Positions 13,652 to 25,800 are shown, numbered from the stretch's first letter. The stretch: 64,000 nucleotides of DNA from Limnoperna fortunei (GCA_944474755.1 OX104111.1:101733178-101797177); one strand, 5' to 3'. The notes: generated by a model from the sequence alone, not told the origin. Program-made: numbers and translations.

Positions 13652-14032
13652 TATCTCAAGCCAATGGACAAAAAGCCGTATTTATTGATATTAATAATTT
13701 ATTTATTTATATCAATACTTCATTTATTAATATCAATAATTATTTATTAATATCAATAATTATTTATTGATATTTGTAATTTGATTTATTAATATCAATA
13801 ATTCAAATTATAAATATTAATAATTCTCAATGGAATTATTAATATTTATAATTCCATTATTGATATCAATAATTCCATTATAAATATCAATAATTCATTT
13901 ATTCATATTAATAAAATGAGCTGATTTATTGATATTAATAATTCATTTATTGATATTAATGATTCACTTATTGATATTAATAATTCATTTATTGATATCA
14001 ATAATTCATTTAATTCACTTTGGCTTGCCATA
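13652..14032. mobile_element. Small foldback element with AT-rich arms, 6-bp duplication
   Basis: The left end tatctcaagccaatgg and the right end (reverse complement tatggcaagccaaagtg) are imperfect inverted repeats. They are flanked by gaattc at 13646-13651 and 14033-14038. Between them lies an AT-rich array of roughly 21-bp units (tttattgatattaataattc and variants) in both orientations. Layout, 6-bp duplication and TAT..CAAGCC ends match the style of the elements at 10270 and 21212. The duplication is itself palindromic, so the boundary is slightly less certain. Confidence 0.75.
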
Positions 14033-14949
14033 GAATTCCTATACACAAGCGTTTGATGTGTTCGCCATTGCTAAAGGCCAAACGACATTTGTGACGTCAG
14101 ATTGAAGACATCTGGCATCCTGTTTACCACATTTTGTTCATGCGACAGAGGTTGAGGTTCATGGACAATAACAGGTCACTTACCCTGTATCTCAAAATAT
14201 TTGCTTGACGCATTTAAACTGATGTAATAGGATGATTGCATGATAATTATTTATATTTAAACACAAAGTCCCGTTATATCTAACGAATATTTATTGAAAC
14301 AAAAGATCTACTGTAAAAAGTAAACTGACTGTTTTATAATGGTCTATCATGTTTTTTGTTAAACTTAGTACAGTAGATGAACGTATGTGTCACTCAATGT
14401 GCAGACCTATATTTTTCTAACTACAATGCTACATTTTTAGATAGTATAGTCGAATACGTCGTTGGGAAGCTCATGTAATGTTTTCAGCTCATAGCATTTT
14501 AATTCCAACGTTTTAATCGTTTACTATTAAGATGTCGTTTATGACGTAACACACTTTGTTTGAGATTTTTGGTATTGAGACATTTAACGAATGAAGAAAG
14601 TGTCGATAAACTATTATTTATTTTTTTTATAGTTTTGGATCAAAACGAGCTGTACCTGTCTATTGAGCACAAAGTCTCCCTTACTATCAGAGAAGATTGC
14701 TGGTATGAACAGTTTTTGGGATGTCAGTGGTATTTGGATGGCTTGGTGCTCTGAGATATATTTAGTAAGCTTGGTTACACTCATTAGGAATTATGGTAAA
14801 TGTATAGGCAGTATATGATAATGATTAAACAGGTTATAGGATTATAAGGGGTAGACTGTTTTCCCGCCAAATTTCTCACGATTATTTACATGTTCACCAT
14901 ATTGGTCACAAATTTAGTTTATTTTAATATCGATCTGATCTGACAAAAT
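14033..14949. other. Intergenic, no gene recognised
   Basis: AT-rich sequence with one 64-codon ORF (14560-14754) that shows no recognisable domain. It may include the degraded N-terminal part of the Tc1 element that follows, but I cannot read it. Confidence 0.5.
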
Positions 14950-15482
14950 AATCTAGGCGATTGCGCGTTTGGAGACAACGAGGTACTGCTTACAACCAGA
15001 ACAACATCCTAGGCACTACAGCGTTTGGCGGTGGTGGTGTTACAGTGTGGGGAGGCTTTTTATACGACTGTTAACTGAATCTGTATGTGGTTGACGGGAG
15101 AATAACAAGGCAGAAATATCGAAATGACTTCATTAACGCTATTATTGTGTCACATCGCTTGGTAACAGAATCATCTTTATGGATGACAACACAAGACCTC
15201 ACCGAGCTGCAATTGTACGTGATGTTATCGAGAGGGAAGCTATTGAGCATCTTCCATGGCCATCCATGTCACCCGATATGAATCCAATTGAACATTTGTG
15301 GGATATCATTGGCCGTAAAATTAATAACAGAGCACCTGCTTGTCAAAATGTCCAAGAACTACGTGTTGCCATTAAAATGAATGGCAGAATTTACCACATG
15401 CTACACTTCGTCGTTTAGTCAACAGCATGAGGAGGAGAGTTCATGAACTGTACCGGAAGCGTGGTGGTTACACCACTTACTG
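14950..15482 (+). pseudogene. Tc1/mariner-type DD34E transposase remnant
   Basis: The catalytic half of a Tc1-like transposase can be read across three frames. The block up to TVWGGF ends in an in-frame TAA at 15072-15074. VVDGRITRQKYRNDF follows. After a frameshift near 15172 comes MDDNTRPHRA, then PSMSPDMNPIEHLWD. The Asp of DN and the Glu of IEHLWD are separated by 34 residues, the Tc1 spacing. After another shift near 15400 the C-terminus reads LVNSMRRRVHELYRKRGGY, typical of the family. The DNA-binding half is not recognisable and no terminal inverted repeats could be placed. Confidence 0.88.
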
Positions 15483-15837
15483 AGTATTTCAAAGTGTCTT
15501 TTCTTTACCTGAACGTTGACCTGTGATGATATATATTAACTTTAAGTTCATGAAATTGCACTGTTTTTTTATATCTTTGCTTTGAACTTTTTTTCATCAA
15601 ACAATAAGTAAAGCGACTGTAAACATGTTGTTTGTATGTTTCATTTGTCATTAATGTTCAATAAATTGTCATTTCTTTTAAAAAATATTACAATATATAA
15701 AATCTTAAATGAGTCTATAGAAAATAAAGTATGATAACTGAATTTCTGTAAATATTGGGACAGAAATAATGTAACCTATATTTTAGTATGTTTTTCCTTC
15801 CTTTAAAATTGTTAAATTCTTAATTTTAATTTTTGCC

Positions 15838-16103
15838 ATTTTCATAACTCAAATCATTGCATTGTATCACACGTGGCGTTATAACTAATTTCAGGTACGG
15901 TTTACTGAGCTATTGCGCGATAATTAGTTCGATGTTTGCATTTACCGAAGTAAGTACTTTCTACCTGTAATATTGTTTTGACTATTTTTCAGGTGAAAAA
16001 CAGTATGTTTTGTAGTGCGAAATGTAATAATTTTGTTCTTTGCATTTGAATAAAAATATAATTCTGTTCATATATTCGTACGCGATCAAGCTGGCTAGTG
16101 TTG
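15838..16103 (+). repeat. Dispersed repeat, inverted partner of 5518-5785
   Basis: High similarity over about 265 bp to the reverse complement of 5518-5785, with scattered substitutions (for example cgtggcgttat against cgtggggttat). There are no obvious inverted ends or flanking duplication. Confidence 0.75.
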
Positions 16104-17340
16104 TATTCATTACATTATGTGCACGTGATTATGTGTCATAACCATTTATTGTAAATCACGTGTTGTAAATGTGTTGAACAAATAAACATTTCGTACTATT
16201 ATCATAAATGCACATTAAATCTGCTCTCATCTGAATTTAATTATATAACAAGAAAAGGTATGCGTTAAACCCATATCCAGAGATGTTCGATTTATATGTT
16301 ATAGGTGTATCCCATTTGGTTTAATAGTTTTTTTTTCAATTTGTTTTATTTAAAATTTTATCATATGCTGTAAAGGCAGGGGCGTAGCTAGACTAGTTAC
16401 AATGTGGATTCACAAAGAACTAGTGAGGTCCGGGTATGCACCCCGGAATATTTTTGAAAACAATGGTGCAATTTGGAGAATTCTAAAGTGGTTTATTTAG
16501 AACTGAAATGGACAGTTTATTGATTACAGGGATAGATTGCAATTTTGTTCTTAAAATAATGTGGATTCAGTCGCGTACTCGCGTATAGGCAGCTACGCCC
16601 CTGAAAGGGATGCAAATATAGACGATTGTGAAAGGCAAGAAATAATCATCTTGATTATAATATCTCAACTTTGAGAAGAGTACTGTAATAAAAAAAGCAA
16701 AGTTTTCGAAGAACATATATATATTGTTTACCAATAAAAATACATTGACCATAGTCAAGTGGTTCTGTGGGGGAAAATGTGAATGTAAGATCGGCAGTTA
16801 TCGCGTCCTCGGAAAATCAAAGAAAACATACCGACAAGTTACAATTTTTATTGATTTAATTTTACTGTAATTACAATTGTTTCAAAAGATTTGCAATTAA
16901 ATGTATTTTAAACGTCAAACTAGCATTCATGTGCATAAACCGATTGCTAAGAACTTTATAAAATTTTCAGAATTTAAAATAAAAAAAAAACAATTAGAAG
17001 AAGAGTCTTATTTTGCAAAACAATTGATGAGATTATTAACTTCTACAATTATTTTCAACAATATAAACTGTTGATGACCTTTATCAAACAATCAATCTAT
17101 TTTCTCTATAAAGCATGACCAATACACGTTTATTGACGTTCTTTTATTGGTTTTAGATCAAGTTGAGTCCAATTATCATCATAACAAATGCTTATCTATG
17201 TTTCATTTAAATTGTTGTCAGCAACGAATAAAACAGCGAAATTTATTGCGTCACGTTTAAGAAATTAAGGTCCGTAACACCGTTTGTGAGCGCTAAAACA
17301 CTTAAAGACATTTAAGTAATGTGTCATAACTGCTAAAATA
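16104..17340. other. Intergenic, no gene recognised
   Basis: AT-rich sequence without domains, splice structure or clear repeat boundaries. Confidence 0.55.
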
Positions 17341-17612
17341 CATTGTTTGTTTGTTTGTTTGATGGTGTTTAACGCCACTTTCAGCAATTTTTCAGCTATA
17401 TCATGGCGTCCAGTTTTTATTTGGGGGAGGAAGCCGGAGTACCCGGAGAAAACCCCCGACCTGCGGTAGGAAAACTGGCAATCCTTGTCAATTAAGATTG
17501 GAGTCGAGTACACCCTGCCTGCAGTGAGAATCGAACCCGCAATCTCAGTGTTGACAGACCACGTGATCAATAGTAGACGAACTATTTTGACCACTCGGCC
17601 ACCGAGGCCCCC
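17341..17612 (-). mobile_element. tRNA-derived SINE, full length
   Basis: Read on the minus strand, it begins ggcctcggtggccgagtgg (an A-box-like tRNA head) and has a B-box gggttcgattc. A conserved central block follows (accgcaggtcgggggttttc), then the tail atagctgaaaaattgctgaa and gcgttaaacaccatcaaaca, ending in a (caaa)n run. Other copies are at 27721 and 57505, with fragments elsewhere. The architecture fits the bivalve RUDI/MetaSINE-type families; the family name is a suggestion from memory. Confidence 0.9.
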
Positions 17613-20180
17613 CTAAAATACATTGAAAAGCACTTCAGAACATCATTAATATATTACTTATATTTAGCACCTAAAGGCAAAATAATTTAAAATGCAGTGC
17701 CTTTATTGTACGTAACATATAATGTACGTAATGTTAATGTATGTAACGGTAATTTACGTTACATTACATGTGATGTTATATATTATTTTCCATTACACTA
17801 TTTATTGTAGATGAGTTTGAGCCAATAAAATTATTTATATTTGTATTTGTATTTGTATTTTAATAATCTCTCATATTACAATACAAAATGGGTTCCTGTT
17901 TTAATCCTCCATTTACTTTAATTGAGTTTCCCCGATATGGTTCAACCATATCTTCTCTTGTTTAAACTATGTTTTCAGGTATTGTGAAAGCGTTGTGCAT
18001 TCAACATGTCTATACTGAAAGTCACGCTGTCTATGCGGCGGCTTTTTGACTGACACATAAAAACTGTTTACCGCGTTAGGTCTAGCTTATGCTCCTTTTA
18101 TAGATCCAAAAATATGCAAATTGATTTCAACAATTTATTTCCTCAGTTTTGAAAAAAAAAAATTAATTTTGATAAGTAATTATAGTAATTATAGTAAAAT
18201 CTGACCTAAATTACAAAGGAATTGAAAGTTAGGAAGAGTCGATTGTTGTCTTTTCGAAATTCTTCGAATTTTGTCTGCAGTTAAGGCGGGAAAACTCGCA
18301 GTTTGTCCGAATACCTTAAAAGTCACGAATACAAAACAACGCATGGTCCCTTAAGACAACAAAAATGTAAAAATTTATGTAGCAAAAGTCAAATGTCAAC
18401 AACAAAGGAATAAAATAAAATGTGGACGTGTTATCGAGAAAATAATTGTTCTATTAGATTTTGGCAATATAAAGGTACAACACTTAATAATAAAAAAAGC
18501 AATAATAAAAAATGCAAGCAAAAAAATGAGCGCACGGGTGGGGGTGTGACATTTAGTATAGTCACGTTTGTTATGAACACAATTTTTAGCGATTTAATAT
18601 AACTTTTGATGTATTTGCCGCACTTTTAATTCACACTTTAAAAAATCTAAGTACATTTTAGAAATGAGTTTTTTTCTTAATAATTTTTCCAAGAATATTT
18701 AGATAACAACACACATTTTTTGTCATATTTATACGTCTTTTTTCATGTCTAGTCGTTTTCGTTACAGTTTTTTTCTTATAAACTTGCCACTGCAATAACT
18801 TATGTTTGTCAATACAGAATAATTTATGTAAATATGGATTTATTCTTTATATTAGTGTAATTTCTGCCTAAGCGGCCATTGCCAGTATTCAATCAGCATC
18901 ACAACCATATCTACTGTAGAGAACAATACATGGATATTGTTAATGAGTTATGTTTCAAATTGTTTAACAGCATGACCACGTGTTACTACGTCCTTGGTTG
19001 CGTGATATTATCGTTGATTTCCGATCGGAACACAACTTTGTAGAAGTCCAGCCAACGAGTAAATTTCTTCTTTTAAAAATAGATATAAATTTTGTTTCAA
19101 ACCTCGGGACGGATCTAGTTAGAAGTTTACGCCTATGTCTGTACAGGATGAACTTCTGTATTGACCAATCAAAAATGTCTTATCCAACCATTATTGTTCA
19201 TTGTTCGGAATCTCTCTGGCATTATTGTAACTTTTTTCATAACTAAGACCCAAGTTAAGACAAAAGATTACGTTTGATTGGTTTATTTTTTGGGGAATAC
19301 CCAAACTTTTCTTTGGATAATATTTATATCAAAAATTTCAATCTTAGATGACCTGTAATGGGATGTTTTAAGATCTTCACAGAGACAACAACAAAAAGGG
19401 GGAGCTAGTGAAAGATTTAAATTTAATTAGATTGATAGAAAAGATTCGAAAATTGCTGACTAAGCAGTTTCTATAGTGTGTATTAGACAATACTTTCTTT
19501 TTGAGTACTGCCTTCAGTTAGTTTCAATAATAGATACCACAATCTATGCAAAAATAACTTGGATGTACTCTCAGAAATAAAAATCCACAAAACTTAATCT
19601 AACATTTAATGTATTTCCACAGATCCAATGTTTGAATACAATCAAATTGTTTGCATGTATAAATAGACAATAATACAATGAAATTCAAAACGAAACTATA
19701 TGCACGCATCTGTATAATTACTTACAGATGTATTCTGATTGAATGAAAAAGCTTAGGTCGCACAAAAACATGATCAGCCAAAAAGTTAATGTAGGTAAGT
19801 GAAGCATCCGTTTTTAGCGGCGGGATCTGGTCTAGAGGTTACACCACCAGGCGCTGACGCCCTAGGTGTTATAAACTGACCCGTTGGAACATCTATGTAT
19901 ACATGTAATTTTCAGAGTTGAAATTAAAACGAAATTGTTTAATTACCTAAACACATTTAAAAAAATGTTACATTATAAATTGTTGGATGTTTAATTAGAC
20001 AAGAGCTTCAATGTTTTTTCTGCTAAAATTTAGGTAGTGGTATTTTTTTCCTCACAATTTTAGTTGCCTTGGTTTTTTTAAAAGTGGGAAATACCTGGAT
20101 TGAAAAATGAACATCGATCTGATTATGGGGGCATCAGCAGACGTTCAAAATTGACAACAATGATAGGGGCATCAGCAGAC
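17613..20180. other. Intergenic, no gene recognised
   Basis: AT-rich sequence. A short (tatttg)n microsatellite lies near 17838-17862. ORFs of up to 88 codons have no recognisable domain. Confidence 0.55.
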
Positions 20181-20348
20181 GGTCATAATGGGGCAGCAGA
20201 AGACGGTCATAATGGGGCATCAGAAGACGGTCATAATGGGGCATCAGAAGACGGTCATAATGGGGCATCAGCAGACGGTCATAATGGGGCATCAGAAGAC
20301 GGTCATAATGGGGCATCAGCAGACGGTCATAATGGGGCATCAGCAGAA
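20181..20348 (+). repeat. 24-bp minisatellite, 7 copies
   Basis: Seven units starting ggtcataatggggc at 24-bp intervals (20181, 20205, 20229, 20253, 20277, 20301, 20325). They differ mainly at gcagac/gaagac. Because 24 is a multiple of three, several frames stay open and give artificial repetitive ORFs. Confidence 0.93.
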
Positions 20349-21211
20349 AACCATTTCAAATACAGTCAAAAGTATGTTAAAAACTCGATTCAGTTGTATC
20401 TGCATGTCCCAAACATTTATATACTGTTTATTACATAGAGACACAAAGGGAAAATATTCGGTTGAATTAACGAAATAAATCGTGCTAGTGAGGGATGCCA
20501 AAAATAGAACTCCAGAGGTTGGTGAAGATTTCATGTTTGTTTTACAATCTGTGCTTTATCATATAGTATCTTGTGAATTACACGTAATTAAAGGTAATCT
20601 GTATTAATAAATTCTAACATGTGTTTATAATAATGTTACAACAATAGAGGTAATGAAGTTTGTGACCGAGAAGGTGTAACCGCAGTGGGAATTATTTCTG
20701 GAAATAACTTCTAAAACTTAAATGCGCATGAATTTACTTTACTACAATTATTATGTTTTTATAACATGCAATTGTCGACAATTCTTAACAGCAAAATTCC
20801 TGATAACTTTTCTTTCCTTTATCTACATGTTTGTATGTTTATGCATCCTTGTAAGCGTTAAAGATGATAGGATTTAAAATATATGTTTTCATTGTTTTTT
20901 TTTCTTATTAAGGGAGCATGTAAGGGACTTAATAAAAATTTATCAAATTACTTTGATGATTTTGCTAATTATGTTACTTATCAGAGCCCTGCCACTAAGT
21001 GGGACGACCTTCCGTCCATCAGAAACTAGTCGTGTCCGCGAGCTATAATTTTTTTCTATTTTGAGGTAGGCTTTTGATTGATATTTGACATGAGGATAAT
21101 AATATCACGAAAATTGTTGCCATACCATAGTTGATGACATTTGACCTCAAAGTCAGCGGAGCCCACAGGTAAATTCGCTACTAAAATGATCAAGTGATGT
21201 TAATGGAACAC
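20349..21211. other. Intergenic, left flank of the large transposon
   Basis: No gene recognised. The last six bases, gaacac (21206-21211), are the left target-site duplication of the element starting at 21212. Confidence 0.65.
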
Positions 21212-22140
21212 TATGGAACGCCGTAACTGCCTTATGTGTACTTGCTTTTATATATGCACATACTTTTTCTCTATATGCACATACTTTTTCTCTATAGGCA
21301 TATACTTATCTATATATGCACATACTTTTTCTCTATATGCACATACTTTTTCTCTATAGGCATATACTTATCTATATATGCACATACTTTTTCTCTATAT
21401 GCACATACTTTTTCTCTATAGGCATATACTTATCTATATATGCACATACTTTTTCTCTATATGCACATACTTTTTCTCTATAGGCATATACTTATTTATA
21501 TATGCACATAGTTTTTCTATATATGCACATACTTTTTCTCTATATGCACATACTTTGTCTATATACTTTTTCTCTATATGCACATACTTTGTCTATATAC
21601 TTTTTCTATATATGCACATACTTTTTCTCTATAGGCATATACTTATCTATATATGCACATACTTTTTCTCTATATGCATATACTTATCGATATATGCACA
21701 TAGTTTTTCTATATATGCACATACTTTTTCTCTATATGCACATACTTTGTCTATATACTTTTTCTATATATGCACATACTTTTTCTCTATATGCACATAC
21801 TTTTTCTATATATGCACATACTTTTTCTCCATATGCACATAGTTTTTCTTTATATGCACATACTTTGTCTATATACTTTTTCTATATATGCACATACTTT
21901 ATATCTATATGCACATACTTTTTCTCTATATGCACATACTTTGTCTATATACTTTTTCTATATATGCACATGCTTTTTCTCTATATGCCCATACTTTGTC
22001 TATATACTTTTTCTATATATGCACATACTTTGTCTATATACTTTTTCTATATATGCACATACTTTGTCTATATACTTTTTCTATATGTGCACATACTTTG
22101 TCTATATACTTTTTCTACATATGCACATACTTTTTCATAT
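21212..22140 (+). repeat. Left terminal inverted repeat with minisatellite array
   Basis: A unique end (21212 to about 21249) leads into about 35-40 units built from tatatgcacatactttttc and variants: an 18-bp tataggcatatacttatc form near the outer end, and a longer form with tttgtctatatac near the inner end. The ordered variant pattern at the outer end matches that of the right repeat in inverse orientation. Confidence 0.92.
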
Positions 22141-23295
22141 GATCACATCCACATTAATTTAAAGACAACTCGGACCGTATAGGAAGACAACTTGGAAAAT
22201 CTGTGAAGTCATCTCAGCTAATAACGTCTAAAGAATTAACAATTATTTTGTAAATAAATGTGATAAATTCGTTTTATCGCTATTTTGCAGTATTTTCCTT
22301 TGATCTTTGTGTGCGATATTATTCCATCTCACTCTACTAGCTTGAGATGGGCCCATCTCAGCTCGCTGTCAAGACGTCGTTAAGTAATACGGTGACGTCA
22401 CAATGTAACAAAACAGCGATAAACAGATTATTTACGTTTTATGAAACTGGATGCATTTTCTCGGCATCTCATCTCAGGGCTTTCGCCCTTCGATGAGATA
22501 TGAACGAGAAAACGCATTTCAAAAAACGTAAATAACCTATAAATACATGTATTAATTTTCATGCTGTCAATGATAAATAAGCTGAATATTAAGCCAATCA
22601 CACATTAAATTACTAATGTTAATCCCTCGATTGGGGACATATATAGTATATATTGTTTCTGCCTCAATAAAAACAGTTTGTATAACAATGATTAATTAAA
22701 AATTATTTAAAGCAAATATTCCAAGCCAAGTATGTGAAATGAGATAAATTAAATTATATAACATTTAATGGAAACCTTCCATTTTCCATTCTAATAACCT
22801 GTTGTGGAAAGATGCAAAAAAGGCCGCATGTGAAACTTGTAAATGAAGGAAAGAAGACGAGAGATTATTGTTTGACTTACTTTTAAAAAAATCTTTAATT
22901 TTATCAATTGATTGGCTTAAAATGCATTTAAAAGTATTGTTTTAGCATGAAAACAACCTGGAATAGGCTTAAAGAGCAAGCTATCGAGCTAAGTGTGCTG
23001 GAAAGTTATGTTAAGCATGAGTATCCTAAAAATAGATAGCAGAACCCTGGCAGTGTCTAAAATATATATGTATCATGCTGTTGTCTGAATTATCTAACCT
23101 GGGCATCATTATAGTGCTGTTAAAAATTATGAAACACTTTGTAGTTCTTCGTTTTACTTTCCTTTTTTGGTTTGTGTTTGTTGTTTGTGTTTTTTTTTAA
23201 ATAAAAGAAGCATAAAAATTTATTAATACATAAACGGTCCGAGTTCTCTCAGTTGTCGGGTCGAGTTGACTTAAAATTAGACATTCTTTTAGAAA
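22141..23295. other. Transposon interior upstream of the ligase gene
   Basis: No ORF of note. It contains a palindromic repeat at about 22270-22535 and the presumed promoter and 5' UTR of the SAM-HECT gene. The sequence ttcttttag directly before the ATG region could be a splice acceptor for an upstream noncoding exon. Confidence 0.5.
22270..22535. repeat. Palindromic MITE-like repeat
   Basis: Two nested inverted pairs are visible. The segments ttttatcgctattttgc and aaaacagcgataaa pair across about 22270-22422. The segments ttatttacgttttatg and ttcaaaaaacgtaaataa pair across 22428-22534, with ctcatctc/gagat arms inside. No target duplication is clear. Confidence 0.6.
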
Positions 23296-24760
23296 ATGGC
23301 GGGAAGTTCCGGCGAAGATCAAATGAAGAAAATTTTAGAAGATTTAAATCTAAACCAATTAATTCCCAAATTCCAAATGGAAAGTATTGATTTGCAAAGT
23401 TTTTTAAGCCTGAGTGAATCTCAGATCAACAAATTAGGTGTTCAAAAATTGGGTGACGTTGTAAGATTGACCAATAAAGTGCGATTAGAACTGCAAAAAG
23501 CTGAAACAAAACAAGTTGGCAAAGAGCACAAGGCATCTACCTCGACACAAAAATCATCATCTGATCTTGCAAAAAATATTATGGAGCATAGAAACGCTCT
23601 TTTTGGATCGGGGAACAAGAGAAAATGTAACAAGAGATCACGTGTTTTACCTAATTTTAACGAATCGGAGGATGTGGGTGATCAAAATAAGTCAATCAAA
23701 AAGAAAAAAAATGTAAAAAAAATCTAGATCCTGGACAGTAACAGTCGTTTGCCTAGCAGATAAAGATTCAAAATATGTTCCATCACCTATTGATAGAGAA
23801 ATCCTATTTAAAGCTGGTCTTGGGCAGAAGAAAATTAAGTTTGATACAATTGATACAGAAGCAGACGTTTTAGAAAAAATAGTTTCAGATGAAATTAGTG
23901 ATAATGAAACAGTTGGCTTTCCACAACTGAAGCAATGTGGCGGCATAGAATTGCTTTTATGCCGTCAAAACTCCAGAGAGTTAAGTCTTGTGGAGTGTGA
24001 GTGGAATGTGCGCAATCTTAAATCTTATTTAGGACCACAAGCCAAATTATATGTCAGACCCATTCAAAAGAGCCTTTCTGTTGAACCTGTTGTTACATGT
24101 TCAGATGAACAAGCAAAAATAAAATGTCGTAACTGTTTTATTGAATATTCTGTCAGAGAGCTGCGTGAACATTTAAAAAAATGTAACAGCTCTTCCTGCT
24201 TAGAAAATACAGAATGTAGTGACAATTCTACACACAGTAGTGATGGTGAAGATCTTACAGACCCCCAGTTGACAAACAGATGCAATATTATTGATAATGC
24301 ATATACAAGTACATGTGGAAACATGAAAGTGGCATGTAGTGATGTACTAAGTACCATGCCCCATACAAAGGATTTAAATAATAATAAACCTATTAATCCC
24401 ACTACTAATTTTGTAACTACTACATATACTAGTTCATTACATGTACCAAATGCAGAAGACATTAGCAACCAGCAACTTAATATAAATCATGATAAGGACA
24501 AATTAAATACAAATCAGGACAGTAGTGAATGTAGTAACTCGTATACATATGTTTTGATTGAATCGGATCTAGATAATTTCAATAAATCTCTCGACCATGA
24601 GATGATACAGCACATTACAGAATCGACACAAGTAAAATGCACAAGTGAAATTGACTCTATAATTTCAAATTCCATTGAAGCTATTTTCCTGCAAAATATA
24701 ACAGAACCTGTTGAAATTCTTAGATTTATTCAAGAACAAATAATAACTGGAAGAAAGCTT
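23296..24760 (+). CDS. SAM-HECT gene exon 1, part before the insertion
   Basis: The ATG lies in a good context (aaaatggcg). It encodes the SAM-like domain (helices MKKILEDLNL, LIPKFQ, LGDVVRLTNKV), a basic linker ending KKKKNVKK, and after the frame change a conserved block (WTVTVVCLADK, GGIELLLCRQNSREL, WNVRNLKSYLG) followed by the UBZ-like finger at 24125-24184. The frame changes in the A8 run at 23715-23722: upstream reads frame 1 and stops at 23725-23727, downstream reads frame 2. One A fewer would keep the frame open. Confidence 0.82.
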
Positions 24761-25639
24761 CAGGGCTCACCACACTGGGCGAAGTGGGCGACAAAGTCGC
24801 CCTACTAGGACCTGAAGTCGCCCTAAGGCGCCTCAAAAGCGAAGTCGAAGTCGCCCTGTCATTTCCCTCAAGTCGCCCGATGGTTCACATAAGATACTTG
24901 TAAATCTGGTCCAAATACTTCACCCAGGCTACCAATTTATCAGTAAATGTGTAATTCCAATAAAAAACGGCAAACAATATGCGTATTTAACATATTTTCA
25001 AACGATTTACGTCTTTCAAATGTATTACGCGCCATTTGTTTATTTACCGGATGTGACTAATTACCGGAAGTGAACAACGAAGAAAAGTAATGTACAACGG
25101 CCCATAATGAAAAATCGTTATTTTTTTGATAAACAAACCCTTTTAATTGGTTTCAAACTTCAGTTCTTTCAAAGAGTATTGTACTTTAACAATATTATGA
25201 TACAAGAACTCATGAATGAAGTTTATGTCTACACATATACAAATATTTTTGTTGATCTATTTTTATTTGTGAATACCTTGTATGGCTACAAGTACTGAAG
25301 TAGATATAAAAATAGTCCCTACATCTGGTGTTTTTTTCATTGATTAATGATAAAGGTTATGTGCTGTTTGATATTGCATAAAATGAATAATAATGAAAAC
25401 GAAAGAAAAAAAACTGAATCTAAGTGTGTTATGGTTTTAGAACACAAGAGAAATAATCCTGGAAATTGATGTAAATAATGAAAAATGTATGTAACTACTG
25501 CGAAATTAATTATTTGTACGGTCCCGCTGACTTCTCCCTAGTGTCTCCTGAAGTCTCCCTATCAGGGCCTGACTTCTCCCTGTTTGGCTGCCAGGGAGAA
25601 GTCACTTCTCCCTACTTTTTTAGAGTGTGGTGACCCCTG
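24761..25639. mobile_element. hAT-like non-autonomous element inserted in exon 1 of the ligase gene
   Basis: The ends are cagggctcaccacact and, inverted, caggggtcaccacact. They are flanked by agctt at 24756-24760 and 25640-25644. CAGGG ends are hAT-like, but hAT usually duplicates 8 bp and only 5 bp match here. Inside each end are short repeats (gcgacaaagtcgccc on the left, cttctccctgg-type on the right). Leaving out the element and one agctt joins ...GRKL to DISCRSS in frame, so the insertion clearly postdates a functional exon. Translation into the element meets a stop (SPY*) at once. Confidence 0.85.
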
Positions 25640-25644
25640 AGCTT

Positions 25645-25800
25645 GATATTAGCTGTCGTAGTAGTGGAGAGGTATGTGAAGGACAAACAAACTTTATAAT
25701 GGTCAACCGTAAGAAAATTCTAGAAACTGCTTTGGAAGAAATAGCAGAGATCAAAGAAGAGAATTTGAGAAAGACTCTTGAAGTACAATTTTATGATGAG
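25645..25800 (+). CDS. SAM-HECT gene exon 1, part after the insertion
   Basis: Fifty-two codons running from DISCRSSGEV to RKTLEVQFYDE, where LEVQFYDE is the usual entry to a HECT domain (the V-x-F-x-E strand). The exon ends at the donor gatgag|gtaaat at 25800/25801 in phase 0 and joins TAADFGGPRR in the next exon. Confidence 0.85.

Noticed and set aside
17560..17612. tRNA gene on the minus strand (and similar at 27721 and 57740)
   Set aside because: The A and B boxes belong to SINE heads; the cloverleaf is degraded and a conserved SINE body follows.
20100..20478. ORFs encoding GHNGASED repeats
   Set aside because: The 24-bp unit keeps frames open on both strands; flanking codons show no gene-like pattern.
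21212..22140. Helitron-type element with a microsatellite core
   Set aside because: Such elements are known in bivalves, but here the ends are inverted copies of each other at 21 kb distance and flanked by a 6-bp duplication, which Helitrons lack.
21236..22182. Long ORFs of repeating Tyr, Leu, His, Ile and Phe residues across the left array (and 41868-42385 on the right)
   Set aside because: They are produced by the minisatellite unit length; there is no start context, domain or splice structure, and several frames are open at once.
22165..23250. Nested element bounded by inverted aactcggaccgt at 22171 and 23235
   Set aside because: Only 12 bases match and no target duplication is present.
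23714..23727. Tiny intron explaining the frame change in the ligase exon
   Set aside because: The gt...tag stretch is only 14 bases, far too short to splice; a one-base homopolymer change is simpler.
24064..24468. 134-codon ORF antisense to the ligase exon
   Set aside because: It is a shadow of the conserved plus-strand frame containing the zinc finger.
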